Part shown: in pieces, positions 14,153 to 14,282 of the stretch
Position numbering within the stretch: the stretch's first letter is position 1
Layout of the letters: every line of letters starts with the position of its first letter
Source of the DNA: Candidatus Coliplasma caballi
Lineage (GTDB): Bacteria; Bacillota; Clostridia; Oscillospirales; CAG-382
Reading direction: 5' to 3'
Assembly (NCBI GenBank): GCA_018065365.1
Contig: JAGHTH010000165.1
Location: 1-14,282, forward strand
DNA length: 14,282 nt
Notes under the pieces: model-generated
What the model was told of the DNA's origin: nothing
What the model saw: the letters and a program-made list of their open reading frames with translations, nothing else
The model's database searches: none
Translations under genes and position numbers: made by a program

Positions 14153-14282
14153 GTTCAAGAAACTCTAGTTTAGCTGCGCTAGTTTATTACCAAAAGTATA
14201 AAAGCAATAGGGATAAGTCTGGTTGTATTCTCAGCTTGGACTTTCTTAGGATATATACTACAATGGAGGCATATCTATTGTT
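14153..14282. other. AT-richer tail without a confident gene
   Basis: Base composition drops sharply after the terminator. It holds an 8-bp direct repeat CTAGTTTA (14165-14172 and 14179-14186), with a small TAGC-TGC-GCTA hairpin spanning them. On the minus strand a frame stays open from the window edge for 31 codons and ends in tandem TAA stops (14184-14189), followed by the hairpin. This could be the 3' end of a convergent gene, but the stretch is too short to judge. A plus-strand frame is also open to the edge, without a convincing start or ribosome site. Confidence 0.35.

Overview
The window (14,282 bp, GC-rich with an AT-richer last 130 bp) looks like chromosomal DNA from an anaerobic, probably gut-associated member of the Bacillota/Clostridia. 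This rests on strong AGGAGG-type ribosome binding sites, near-consensus TTGACA/TATAAT promoters with 17-bp spacers, a parA-parB-serS gene order of the kind found near the replication origin in Firmicutes, and a small ferredoxin:thioredoxin-reductase-like protein next to thioredoxin. The assignment is an inference. A complete apolipoprotein N-acyltransferase, more typical of diderm bacteria, leaves other phyla open.

Layout. (1) 70-1010, minus strand: the tRNA methyltransferase gene trmO, overlapping a small Cys-rich TIGR04076-like gene, from a strong promoter. (2) 1103-9093, plus strand: a very tight run of eight genes from one consensus promoter. It holds parA, parB, serS, a small two-helix membrane protein, a membrane-anchored MORN-repeat protein, a TIM-barrel sugar isomerase/epimerase-like protein, lnt and a sialidase-like Asp-box protein. 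Largest gap 29 bp, two overlaps, and no hairpin terminator noticed inside. (3) 9127-9761: a two-gene redox operon (FTR-like protein and thioredoxin) with its own promoter and a clear terminator. (4) 9764-14152: a promoter followed by a GH2 and a GH31 glycoside hydrolase, closed by a strong hairpin. (5) 14153-14282: an AT-richer tail with no confident gene.

How the genes fit together. parA/parB handle chromosome segregation, serS and trmO serve translation, and lnt and the two anchored proteins belong to the envelope. The epimerase-like, sialidase-like, GH2 and GH31 proteins have no visible secretion signals, so they probably process imported oligosaccharides in the cytoplasm. Every gene in the window is intact. 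I saw no insertion sequence, CRISPR array, rRNA or tRNA, and no convincing parS site or DnaA box.

I found no clear-cut new system. The items most worth a second look are the TM + MORN pair inside the parAB-serS operon, the FTR-like/thioredoxin pair, the archaeal-looking seryl-tRNA synthetase, and an lnt gene in an apparently Gram-positive context.
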